DNA from: Spirochaetales bacterium
GTDB taxonomy: Bacteria; Spirochaetota; Spirochaetia; Sphaerochaetales; Sphaerochaetaceae
NCBI GenBank assembly: GCA_022785155.1
Contig: JALFRH010000086.1
Span: forward strand, 1-6,072
Length of the DNA: 6,072 nt
Direction of reading: 5' to 3'
The number at the start of each line of letters is the position of its first letter. Within the stretch, counting starts at the first letter, position 1. This document shows, one piece after another, positions 1-5,604 of the stretch. The notes beneath the pieces are model-generated. The model saw only the letters and a list, made by a program, of their open reading frames with translations. It was not told where the DNA came from and searched no databases. Position numbers and translations under genes: made by a program.

Positions 1-1857
1 CCCAGCGTAAATTGTCGTATCACAATACTCTCCCATGAGACTTTCCCTTCACCTAAAATGGGGATGACACTTAAAGTGAATGCTATGGATGACGACGGAG
101 AGAGGGTCACCCTCCTCTGTTTCAACAGACCCTTTCTGAAGACCCAGCTTAGAATAGATTCAACTTGGTATCTCAATGCAACTGTACAGAAATATAAAGG
201 CATGTACTCAACTTCACGTTTTGAAGTGAAGAAGACAAAAGAAGAGTGCGGAATCGGTAGAATACTCCCTCTCTATCCTTTAAGTGGAAACTTGAAACAG
301 AAGAATGTAAGGGATGCAACACATTTCGCCCTCCTTTCCCTCTCTCCCTTGGAAGAGATCCTTCCCCAGGAAACCATAGAGAGAAACAACTTGGTTTCAA
401 GGACAGAAGCTTTTTCCTTCGTCCACTGGCCAAAGAATGAAGAAGAAATAATAAAGGGAAGAAGGACCCTTTCCTTTACTGAGCTTTTATTGTTGGAACT
501 CTCTATATTAAGGGAAAAGAAAACAAAGAAGACAAACAAAACCATAAAGCCGTCAAGACTGGAGAAGAAGTTTATTTCCGCTCTGCCCTTCCCCCTCACC
601 CAAGACCAAGGAAAGGCCATAGATGAAATAAGGGAAGATCTCTCTTCCTCAACTCCAATGTATAGATTGCTTCAAGGAGATGTGGGGGCGGGTAAGACCC
701 TTGTGGCATGGATCAGCGCCCTTTCCGTCATTGAAAAAGGTGGGCAGGTAGCCTTTATGGCACCTACGGAGCTTTTGGCGAGACAGCATGCAGAGAAGGC
801 ATCGGAGCTTCTGTCTCCTTTGGGGGTAAGAATCGCCTTTGTAACAGGAGAAGTCAAGGGAAAGGGAAGAAGCCTACTATTAAAGGCTTTGAGCCAGGGG
901 GAAGTGGATTTGGCCATTGGAACCCACGCCCTCTTTTCTTCGGATGTGAACTTCAAGAACCTGAAGTATGTAATAATCGATGAGCAGCATAGATTCGGTG
1001 TGGAACAGAGGGAGGCTTTGACCAAAAAGGGAGAGACACCCCATGTCCTTATGATGACGGCAACCCCTATTCCAAGGACTCTGGCCATGACAGTCTTTGC
1101 AGATATGGATACTTCCGTCATCCATTCCATGCCTTTGGGACGAAAGGCAATAAAGACTTTCACTGTTTCTTCCCAAAACAGGGACAAAATGTATGAAGCT
1201 GTAGGCGTGGAATTCCAAAGAGGACACCAGGCATATTTCGTCTATCCTAGAATCGACGACGAGGGGGAATCGGACCTGAGGGATGTCAAGTCAATGTATT
1301 CATTTCTCCAAACCAAATATCCTGGAGTACAATCAGCCCTTATTCACTCAAAGCTTGATGAAGAAGACAAAGTAAGGATTCTCAGAGAGTTCAGGGAGAA
1401 GAAGATACAGTATCTGGTATCCACCAGCGTAGTGGAGGTCGGTATCGACATTCCCGATGCCACTTGTATGGTGATAGAACATGCAGAACGCTTTGGACTG
1501 GCAGCCCTCCATCAGTTAAGGGGAAGAGTCGGAAGATCAGACCTGCAGTCCTACTGTTTCCTAGTCTTCGAGCCTTCTTTGTCGGAAGAGGGAAAAGAGA
1601 GACTAAAGGTTATGAGGGAGACAAACGACGGCTTTTTGATTGCAGAAAAAGACTTGGAAATCAGAGGCCCGGGAGAGATGTCAGGAAACAAACAGTCAGG
1701 CTTTCTAAAGCTCAAATACGCATCCATCACCGAAGACCAGGATATTCTTGAAGAAGCAAGGGCTGAAGCTGAAAGGATATGTGCTGTAGATAAAGGCCTT
1801 ATCAGCGGGGTCAATTCCGGCTTGAGGAAAGCTCTTGAAGAAATGAAAAGAGACTAA
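1..1857 (+). CDS. recG: ATP-dependent DNA helicase RecG, 5' end outside the window
   Basis: RecG is a superfamily 2 DNA translocase that regresses stalled replication forks and branch-migrates Holliday junctions. The reading frame is open from the first base, so the gene begins upstream; 618 residues are visible, against about 680-700 in the family. The ATG at 58 is internal. The first visible 80 residues match the OB-fold of the wedge domain. Helicase motifs follow in the expected order: Walker A GDVGAGKT (676-699), motif Ia PTELLARQH (about 760-786), DEQH box (979-990), TATPIPRT (1057-1080), and motif VI QLRGRVGRS (1513-1539). The RecG-specific C-terminal TRG region, LEIRGPGEMSG followed by KQSGF, begins near 1654. 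The DEQH form of motif II together with the TRG region separates RecG from Mfd and PriA. The gene ends in tandem stops (TAA, TGA). No clear intrinsic terminator follows. All key residues are intact and it looks functional. Confidence 0.97.
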   Translation, partial: PSVNCRITILSHETFPSPKMGMTLKVNAMDDDGERVTLLCFNRPFLKTQLRIDSTWYLNATVQKYKGMYSTSRFEVKKTKEECGIGRILPLYPLSGNLKQKNVRDATHFALLSLSPLEEILPQETIERNNLVSRTEAFSFVHWPKNEEEIIKGRRTLSFTELLLLELSILREKKTKKTNKTIKPSRLEKKFISALPFPLTQDQGKAIDEIREDLSSSTPMYRLLQGDVGAGKTLVAWISALSVIEKGGQVAFMAPTELLARQHAEKASELLSPLGVRIAFVTGEVKGKGRSLLLKALSQGEVDLAIGTHALFSSDVNFKNLKYVIIDEQHRFGVEQREALTKKGETPHVLMMTATPIPRTLAMTVFADMDTSVIHSMPLGRKAIKTFTVSSQNRDKMYEAVGVEFQRGHQAYFVYPRIDDEGESDLRDVKSMYSFLQTKYPGVQSALIHSKLDEEDKVRILREFREKKIQYLVSTSVVEVGIDIPDATCMVIEHAERFGLAALHQLRGRVGRSDLQSYCFLVFEPSLSEEGKERLKVMRETNDGFLIAEKDLEIRGPGEMSGNKQSGFLKLKYASITEDQDILEEARAEAERICAVDKGLISGVNSGLRKALEEMKRD

Positions 1858-1895
1858 TGACGAGAGAAGTACACATTTAATTCCCGGCCCATATA

Positions 1896-2180
1896 TCAGA
1901 GTAGTTCGTCATCCAAGATCTTTATCCTAAAACCAACAAAGACATGACCGTCCACCATTCTTTTGGGTTCTCCCTTTATATCATATCCACCACCTTTTCT
2001 AGGATTTCTGGTATTCCCTTCTCCATACCTATTCATTTGGTTTTCAATCCGACCTATGCCTTCTTCGTTTAAGAGATATTTTGAAAGGTATTGGACAATA
2101 CTTTTATGGCATGAAGAGTGTGTCCGGCACTTGAAAATCCTCTTATTGTGAAAGTGTGGGACAAAAAAAACAAACAACAA
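1896..2180 (-). pseudogene. Possible remnant of a transposase C-terminus or an unknown small gene
   Basis: A minus-strand frame stays open for 94 codons, ending in TGA at 1896-1898. Outside a gene, in sequence this AT-rich, such a run is unlikely though not impossible. There is no good start: the only upstream initiator is a TTG inside the AT-rich hairpin, with no Shine-Dalgarno. The translation has protein-like character, with Cys-His residues (FKCRTHSSCHKS) followed by KYLLNEEGIGRIENQ and a basic tail ending in FRIKILDDELL. The order of Cys-x-Cys-like residues, then a leucine-rich segment with a NEEG sequence, then a basic Gly/Tyr segment, faintly recalls the C-terminal end of IS1182-type DDE transposases. 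This likeness is from memory and weak: no catalytic residue can be assigned and the N-terminal two-thirds would be missing. It could equally be an unrelated hypothetical gene or chance. Confidence 0.25.
2121..2163. repeat. Long imperfect inverted repeat (12-base arms, 19-base loop)
   Basis: The left arm TGTCCGGCACTT (2121-2132) pairs with the right arm AAGTGTGGGACA (2152-2163). Two 5-bp Watson-Crick blocks flank one G-U pair and one G-G mismatch. The 19-base loop is AT-rich. An A-run follows directly on the plus strand, so the minus strand reads a T-run before the structure and not after it. It is therefore not a standard terminator in either direction. It may be a protein-binding palindrome, an RNA leader structure or part of a decayed mobile element end. 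The pairing is visible directly; the role is unknown. Confidence 0.5.
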
Positions 2181-2192
2181 ATGTTTGTTTTT
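2166..2192. repeat. AT-rich perfect hairpin, AAAAACAAAC / GTTTGTTTTT
   Basis: Ten perfectly complementary bases (2166-2175 and 2183-2192) enclose a 7-base loop. The right arm ends in five T on the plus strand; on the minus strand the right arm runs into eight T. It contains only four G-C pairs across the two arms, so it is weaker than a typical intrinsic terminator. It could end minus-strand transcription or be a curved/AT-rich upstream element of the operon promoter. It lies only 3 bases from the preceding inverted repeat. Confidence 0.45.
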
Positions 2193-2243
2193 ATTATTTA
2201 TTTAAATAGTGACATTCTTCCCTATTTTAAACAAAATAAGCCA
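2193..2243 (+). promoter_or_regulatory. Probable promoter region of the HD-rsmD-thioesterase operon
   Basis: The segment just before the first operon gene is strongly AT-rich and is the only place for a promoter serving the three overlapping genes. Two imperfect sigma70-type pairs can be drawn: TTTAAA (2201-2206) with 16 bases to TATTTT (2223-2228), or GTGACA (2209-2214) with 17 bases to CAAAAT (2232-2237). Neither is strong, and the second leaves a very short leader. A small palindrome, TATTTT-aaac-AAAATA (2223-2238), overlaps both. A promoter here is inferred mainly from position. Confidence 0.3.
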
Positions 2244-2254
2244 AGAGGAATTAT

Positions 2255-2824
2255 ATGTTCGATAGAAATGCCGCAGTAGATTTATGGCATAAATATAATG
2301 AAAGCGAAAGCCTTTGGCATCATGCCCTTTCTGTGGAAGCTGTAATGAGAGAGTTTGCTTCCTACTATGGAGAAGATGCAGAGTATTGGGGACTGGTAGG
2401 CCTTTTACATGATATCGATTGGGAGAAATACCCTGAAATCCACTGCAAAAAGGCTCCTGACCTATTGAAGGAAATCGGGGCTGACGATGATTTCATCCAT
2501 GCCGTATGTTCCCATGGATGGTCCATCTGCGTAGATGTGGAACCGGTAAAGAGAATGGAAAAAGTTCTCTTTACAATCGATGAACTTACAGGACTGGTTA
2601 CAGCTACAGCTCTTATGAGGCCTGAGAAAATGAAGGGAATCTCAGTAAAGAGCGTAAAGAAAAAGTGGTCCAGCAAAGGCTTTGCCGCAGGAGTCAACAG
2701 GGACATAATCCTTAAAGGCGCAGAGCTTATGGGAGAAGAGCTTCCCTTCATCATCGATACAACCATCAAAGGAATGACCAATATATCTTCAGAAATCGGT
2801 CTTTGGCCTGAGGAGGAAGCGTGA
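2255..2824 (+). CDS. HD-domain predicted metal-dependent phosphohydrolase
   Basis: This 189-residue protein belongs to the HD superfamily of metal-dependent phosphohydrolases. The metal-binding pattern is complete: His23 in WHHALSV, the His52-Asp53 doublet in LLHDIDWEKYP, and Asp109 in TIDELTGLV. His82 and His87 lie in the usual middle region. The C-terminal half (DELTGLVTATALMRP, then KSVKKKW and FAAGVNRD) is characteristic of a widespread uncharacterised subgroup often annotated only as HD-domain protein. The natural substrate is not known; nucleotide or phosphomonoester hydrolysis is the family expectation. There is no signal peptide or membrane segment, so it is cytoplasmic. The ATG at 2255 follows AGAGGAA (2244-2250) at a short but usable spacing. 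Its stop overlaps the start of rsmD by four bases (GTGA), which implies translational coupling. First gene of the operon. Confidence 0.88.
   Translation: MFDRNAAVDLWHKYNESESLWHHALSVEAVMREFASYYGEDAEYWGLVGLLHDIDWEKYPEIHCKKAPDLLKEIGADDDFIHAVCSHGWSICVDVEPVKRMEKVLFTIDELTGLVTATALMRPEKMKGISVKSVKKKWSSKGFAAGVNRDIILKGAELMGEELPFIIDTTIKGMTNISSEIGLWPEEEA
2811..2816 (+). promoter_or_regulatory. Strong Shine-Dalgarno that fixes the GTG start of rsmD
   Basis: AGGAGG stands four bases before the GTG at 2821, inside the last Glu codons of the HD gene. It supports the GTG start and the GTGA overlap over any later ATG, since the next in-frame ATG (2890) would remove the conserved N-terminal MRITGG segment. Confidence 0.8.
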
Positions 2825-3366
2825 GGATCACAGGGGGAAAATACTGTAGAAGAAACGTAGTATGTCCACCAGGGGTGATAAGACCTGCTATGGATAGAAT
2901 GAGGGAATCCCTTTTCTCTATTCTTGGAGATTTGACAGGGTGTTCTTTCCTTGATCTCTTTTCCGGTTCCGGATGCGTAGCCATTGAAGCTGCAAGCAGA
3001 GGAGCAAGTCCCATCCATCTGGTTGAAATGGACAGAGGAAAGAAGGCTACCATTGAAAAGAACCTCTCTTTTGTGGAAGAGGAGAAGAAACTCTTTGTAA
3101 TGGACGCCGAGAGATATATCCTCTCTTCCATCATCAGCTACGACATAGTATATGCAGATCCACCTTTTCCAATGGAAGGAAAAGTCAATCTACTAAAAAA
3201 CATCGCTTCCCACCATACGGTGAAACCAGGGGGACTCTTTATAATCCACTATCCTTTTGAAGAGGAAAAGGAATGGCCCGAAGAGCTGGACGGTTTTTCT
3301 CTTTGCGATAAGAGAAAGTATGGAAGAAGCATGATAAGAATGTATAAAGCGGAGAAAACATGCTGA
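2821..3366 (+). CDS. rsmD: 16S rRNA (guanine(966)-N(2))-methyltransferase RsmD
   Basis: RsmD uses S-adenosylmethionine to methylate N2 of G966 in 16S rRNA during 30S assembly. The 181-residue length suits the family. The N-terminus has the RsmD signature MRITGGKY followed by RPAMDRMRESLFSIL (residues 21-35), close to the common RPT-DRVRE-LFN pattern. The SAM-binding motif I is FLDLFSGSGCVAIEAASRGA (residues 43-62), then the acidic VEMD at the end of strand 2. The catalytic motif IV is YADPPF (about residues 110-115), the NPPF/DPPF class of N-methyltransferases. It starts at GTG within the HD gene and its last seven bases overlap the start of the thioesterase gene. In many bacteria rsmD precedes coaD; here a thioesterase takes that place. 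All motifs are intact. Confidence 0.95.
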   Translation: MRITGGKYCRRNVVCPPGVIRPAMDRMRESLFSILGDLTGCSFLDLFSGSGCVAIEAASRGASPIHLVEMDRGKKATIEKNLSFVEEEKKLFVMDAERYILSSIISYDIVYADPPFPMEGKVNLLKNIASHHTVKPGGLFIIHYPFEEEKEWPEELDGFSLCDKRKYGRSMIRMYKAEKTC

Positions 3367-4160
3367 CTATAGATCAAGACAACATAGGAAGGGATTCTTC
3401 ATATTTCCAAAGCACAGATACTGATTGCTTTTATGAAGTAAGGCCACAGAAGTATTTTGGCATAAGTCAGGAAGTTGCAGGCTTACATGCAACTCTCAAA
3501 GGTGCTGGCTTGAAGGATATGTTGGACAATGAGGGAAGAACCTGGATGATTCTCCGCACACAGATGACCATTGGCAAATATGCTTCTTGGAGCGATGAAT
3601 ATGATATAGAAACCTGGTGTCAGGAAGGATACAGACTATATTGCCCAAGGTGGGTTGAAGCAAGGGACAAGAAGACGGGAGAGATGCTTTTCCAGTCAAA
3701 GAACCTTTGGGTGATTATGGATATGATAAAAGGTAGGCCTGAAAGACCCAGTTATATCGATGGAAGACTGCCATATGTGGATCCTCAGCTGAGGCACTTC
3801 GACCCTGCCCTTCCAAAATTCCCCTCAGAGGATGAATACAATGAAGGCTCCTTTGATTCACTGAAAGTACATCCGACATACTACGATACAGACTATAACA
3901 GACATGTGAATAATATCTCTTATATAGTTTGGCTGATGGAGTCTTTCCCCCATGAATACCTTGACCACAATCTACCTGAGTTCTTTGATGTGGAGTGGAA
4001 GAAACAGTGCCATTTGGGCGATGAAATAAGAGTTGAGACCAAGAAGAAGGAAAACTCCGAAGAGTATTATACAAAGATACTCCGTAAGTGTGAGGATGGC
4101 TCTGAAGAAATCGCTTTCCATGGCATAACAAGATGGAGAAAGAGAGTCTTGGATAAATAA
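3360..4160 (+). CDS. Acyl-ACP thioesterase (FatA/FatB-like double hotdog)
   Basis: This 266-residue enzyme should hydrolyse acyl-acyl carrier protein to free fatty acid, in the cytoplasm. It has the two-hotdog layout of the bacterial and plant acyl-ACP thioesterase family. Hotdog 1 spans about residues 22-130 (YEVRPQKYFGISQ, TWMILRTQMTI, WSDEYDIETW). Hotdog 2 spans about 165-262. The hallmark DYNRHVNNISYIVWLME (from residue 178) contains the Asp-x-Asn-x-His catalytic group: Asp178, Asn180 and His182. The second catalytic stretch, VEWKKQCHLGDEI (211-223), keeps Cys217 but has Gln216 where many relatives have Glu. The ATG at 3360 follows GGAG (3351-3354) and overlaps the rsmD stop by seven bases, so it is the third, coupled gene of the operon. 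Its physiological role in bacteria (lipid recycling, membrane adjustment or a product fatty acid) is not shown by the sequence. Confidence 0.9.
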   Translation: MLTIDQDNIGRDSSYFQSTDTDCFYEVRPQKYFGISQEVAGLHATLKGAGLKDMLDNEGRTWMILRTQMTIGKYASWSDEYDIETWCQEGYRLYCPRWVEARDKKTGEMLFQSKNLWVIMDMIKGRPERPSYIDGRLPYVDPQLRHFDPALPKFPSEDEYNEGSFDSLKVHPTYYDTDYNRHVNNISYIVWLMESFPHEYLDHNLPEFFDVEWKKQCHLGDEIRVETKKKENSEEYYTKILRKCEDGSEEIAFHGITRWRKRVLDK

Positions 4161-4177
4161 TTCTTATTGCCATAAGG

Positions 4178-4206
4178 GAACTCCCGGGAGAAGGGAGTTC
4201 TTTTTT
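4178..4206 (+). terminator. Intrinsic terminator of the HD-rsmD-thioesterase operon
   Basis: The 8-bp perfect stem GAACTCCC (4178-4185) / GGGAGTTC (4193-4200) has a 7-base loop and is followed at once by six T (4201-4206). It begins 18 bases after the thioesterase stop. In the reverse direction the hairpin is not followed by a T-run, so it would be a weaker stop for the convergent slyX-like gene. Confidence 0.92.
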
Positions 4207-4231
4207 ATGTCAAGACTCCAAATAAGGCCAA

Positions 4232-4435
4232 TCAATAGTGTGGAGGTTTTCTATTGGCCCTTTCGTCTGCTGTAATGTCCATAAGGTCTTTGACCTTCTT
4301 TTTTATCTCTTCCATCTGCACCATAAGGTGTGTAATGGTCTTACTCTGATCTATGACGACTTCGTTCAGCTCTTCGTTCTGCTTCTCAAGATAGCTGATC
4401 CTTATTTCCAATCTGTCCAATTCATCTTCATACAT
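4232..4435 (-). CDS. slyX: SlyX-like small coiled-coil protein
   Basis: The 67-residue product is almost entirely one heptad-patterned helix: residues 3-54 include LDRLEIRISYLEKQNEELN followed by repeated Ile/Leu/Val at coiled-coil spacing, and the tail ends KPPHY. SlyX proteins (about 70 residues) share this plan: an E-x-R-I-x-x-LE segment, a central EELN motif, and a C-terminal PPHY. The exact PPHY ending is a strong pointer. The function of SlyX is not established, so none is assigned. The frame stays open to 4495, but the ATG at 4435 is chosen because it follows GAAAGAGAT and starts the conserved helix; the extra 20 residues upstream would need a non-matching hydrophobic start. The gene is divergent from the WYL regulator and converges on the thioesterase operon. 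Confidence 0.8.
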   Translation of the reverse strand: MYEDELDRLEIRISYLEKQNEELNEVVIDQSKTITHLMVQMEEIKKKVKDLMDITADERANRKPPHY

Positions 4436-4460
4436 GCTTATATTATCTCTTTCTAAATTG

Positions 4461-4490
4461 ACTATAACAACCTCTAGTTCTGAATTACAA
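4461..4490 (-). promoter_or_regulatory. Possible promoter of the slyX-like gene
   Basis: Read on the minus strand, TTGTAA (4490-4485) and TATAGT (4466-4461) are separated by 18 bases. Each matches four or five of six consensus positions. Transcription would start near 4454, about 20 bases before the ATG at 4435. The match is imperfect and unproven. Confidence 0.35.
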
Positions 4491-4512
4491 AACAATATCT
4501 TTCGTTATACAA

Positions 4513-4581
4513 TGTTGCATTTAGGACAATAATTTGTTGCAGTTTGTTTCGTTTTTTCTTTAAAGATAGATTATTTGTTGC
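4513..4581 (+). repeat. Three direct TGTTGC repeats between slyX and the WYL gene
   Basis: TGTTGC occurs at 4513-4518, 4535-4540 and 4576-4581, each preceded by an AT-rich AAT/ATT-type run (the last two share TTTGTTGC). Start-to-start distances are 22 and 41 bases, close to two and four turns of DNA, so the copies would face the same side of the helix. The last copy directly abuts a possible -10 box for the WYL gene. This is a candidate operator, possibly for the WYL protein itself. The repeats are seen; the role is inferred. Confidence 0.4.
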
Positions 4582-4587
4582 TATACT
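4559..4587 (+). promoter_or_regulatory. Possible promoter of the WYL regulator gene
   Basis: TTTAAA (4559-4564) and TATACT (4582-4587) are separated by 17 bases. The -10 box is good and the -35 box is partial. Transcription would begin near 4594, giving a very short leader that still includes the Shine-Dalgarno at 4596-4600. The third TGTTGC repeat fills the spacer end next to the -10 box. Confidence 0.35.
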
Positions 4588-4595
4588 TCTTGAAA

Positions 4596-4600
4596 AGGAG
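4596..4600 (+). promoter_or_regulatory. Shine-Dalgarno that fixes the WYL gene start
   Basis: AGGAG lies seven bases before the ATG at 4608. A longer frame beginning at a TTG (4575) would place this site inside the coding sequence and has no ribosome-binding site of its own, so the ATG is preferred. Confidence 0.8.
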
Positions 4601-4607
4601 AAGAAAA

Positions 4608-5567
4608 ATGAAGGGAGAGCGAGTTGCGCAACTTGAGTTGCTCCTCAGGTCCCATCCAGAAGGTCTGAGAAGAGCTGAAATAGCAAGAAGACTTGGTGTT
4701 CATAGATCAACCATCTCCAGATATGTGGAGGATTTGTCCCAGCACATAGATATATACGAAGAGAACAATCTCATAAAAATCAAAGAGGGTGAAGACGAGT
4801 CTCCTATGGAACTCTCAGTATATGAATCCTTGGCATTCAACATGTCTGCGGAGGCTTTGGCCTCTTCCGTATCCATGCAGAACCCACACTTGGCTTCAGG
4901 ACTGAGAAAGATCGCCATGAATATGCGCTCCTATGCTCCAAAAATCAGTGAAAATATATTTGTATTGGCGGATGCCATAGACAAAAAGATAGAAGAAAGC
5001 ATACTTGAGACCTCTTCCTACAACAAAGTCCTGGAAGTATTGATAGATTGCTGGGTTTCTGGAAGGATTGCAAAAATAACCACCAGCACCCCAGGAAAGG
5101 AAGAGATAGAGATAGCTCCATACTTTATAGGTTTCTCCGATAATTCTGACGGAAGAAAGCCTATGACAGTAACAGGAAGACTCAGACACACAAAAGATAT
5201 CATCACCCTCAACATCGAATCCATAATCTCGGTGCAGATGTTGAATGAGACCTACACTATCCCTGATAACCTCAAGCCTTTCAACAAAAGGGAAAAAGAG
5301 GATTCCTACGATGCCATCGATATGATCCCCCTCGTATTGAAGGTAAGGGAAAAGAGCGCCTTGAACTCCTTCTCCACCATAGTCCATGAGAAGCCGGAGA
5401 TAAGCGAAAACGAAGACGGAGAAATGATCTGCAGTGTAAAAGTGGAAAACTCCATCGAGCTTTATCTACGCCTTGTACAATGCGGAACCAGCGTAGAAAT
5501 AATATCCCCGGAATCGCTGAAAAACAAATTCGTATCTGATCTGAAGAAAATCATATCTCTATATTAA
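4608..5567 (+). CDS. HTH and WYL-domain transcriptional regulator
   Basis: A 319-residue DNA-binding regulator. Residues 7-43 form a winged helix-turn-helix of the HTH_11/DeoR kind (QLELLLRSHPEGL, RAEIARRLGVHRSTISRYVEDL). A linker helix region follows (about 68-135). A WYL domain is placed at about 140-215 by its strand pattern (SGRIAKITTS, IEIAPYFIGF, DIITLNIESI), and the C-terminal extension (about 240-319) ends with the typical LYLRLVQCGTSVEIISPESL. The Trp-Tyr-Leu triad itself is not present: the position reads PYFIGF, so ligand binding may differ. WYL regulators bind nucleotides or other small ligands and regulate diverse targets; the target here is not known. The gene is divergent from the slyX-like gene and preceded by repeats that may be its own operator. 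It converges on the mgl unit. Confidence 0.88.
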   Translation: MKGERVAQLELLLRSHPEGLRRAEIARRLGVHRSTISRYVEDLSQHIDIYEENNLIKIKEGEDESPMELSVYESLAFNMSAEALASSVSMQNPHLASGLRKIAMNMRSYAPKISENIFVLADAIDKKIEESILETSSYNKVLEVLIDCWVSGRIAKITTSTPGKEEIEIAPYFIGFSDNSDGRKPMTVTGRLRHTKDIITLNIESIISVQMLNETYTIPDNLKPFNKREKEDSYDAIDMIPLVLKVREKSALNSFSTIVHEKPEISENEDGEMICSVKVENSIELYLRLVQCGTSVEIISPESLKNKFVSDLKKIISLY

Positions 5568-5580
5568 AGACATTGAATAT

Positions 5581-5604
5581 CCCCTCTTTCGAGGGGACAT
5601 TTTC
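5581..5604 (+). terminator. Terminator hairpin between the convergent WYL gene and mgl unit
   Basis: CCCCTC (5581-5586) pairs with GAGGGG (5591-5596) around a four-base loop, 13 bases after the WYL stop, followed by ACATTTTCTTATTT, a broken T-run. On the minus strand the loop reads GAAA, a stable GNRA-type tetraloop, and the stem starts 8 bases past the small-protein stop, but no T-run follows. It most likely ends WYL transcription and may act less efficiently, or as a 3' end stabiliser, for the mgl transcript. Confidence 0.7.

Larger units (their letters stand above)
1858..2254. other. 397-base stretch without a convincing gene
   Basis: This gap separates recG from the HD-domain operon and is much longer than the other gaps in the window. 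No tRNA cloverleaf, riboswitch core or CRISPR repeat was recognised. Base composition becomes clearly more AT-rich towards the right end (2164-2240). It contains a minus-strand stop-free frame, an imperfect long inverted repeat, an AT-only-rich hairpin and a possible promoter, each listed separately. The left part (1858-1895) holds no hairpin with a T-run, so recG has no obvious terminator here. Confidence 0.7.

Noticed and set aside
1464..1751. Plus-strand 95-codon frame within recG
   Set aside because: It overlaps the RecG motif VI and TRG region in another frame, with no ribosome-binding site and a low-complexity basic translation.
58..1857. ATG at 58 as the true recG start
   Set aside because: The frame is open from base 1 and the upstream codons (CRITILSHETFPSPK) continue the OB-fold; starting at 58 would cut the wedge domain.
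1963..2151. Plus-strand 62-codon frame in the gap after recG
   Set aside because: Translation is rich in Pro, Phe and Ser with no family resemblance, and no Shine-Dalgarno precedes it; it mirrors the better minus-strand frame.
2121..2163. Terminal inverted repeats of an intact insertion sequence
   Set aside because: The two arms are only 19 bases apart with no gene between them, and no flanking target duplication was seen, so an intact element is excluded.
2365..3018. Minus-strand 217-codon frame across the HD and rsmD genes
   Set aside because: It is antisense to two clear family members with intact motifs, and its translation (Ser/Pro/His-rich) is typical of a shadow frame.
4238..4456. 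Plus-strand 72-codon frame opposite the slyX-like gene
   Set aside because: The minus strand has a recognisable coiled coil and PPHY tail, while the plus frame is a Phe/Leu-rich antisense shadow.
4436..4495. Longer N-terminus for the slyX-like protein
   Set aside because: The extra 20 residues do not match the family plan, and a Shine-Dalgarno-like GAAAGAGAT sits just before the inner ATG.
4575..4607. TTG start giving an 11-residue longer WYL regulator
   Set aside because: AGGAG at 4596-4600 serves the ATG at 4608, and the extension overlaps the probable -10 box.
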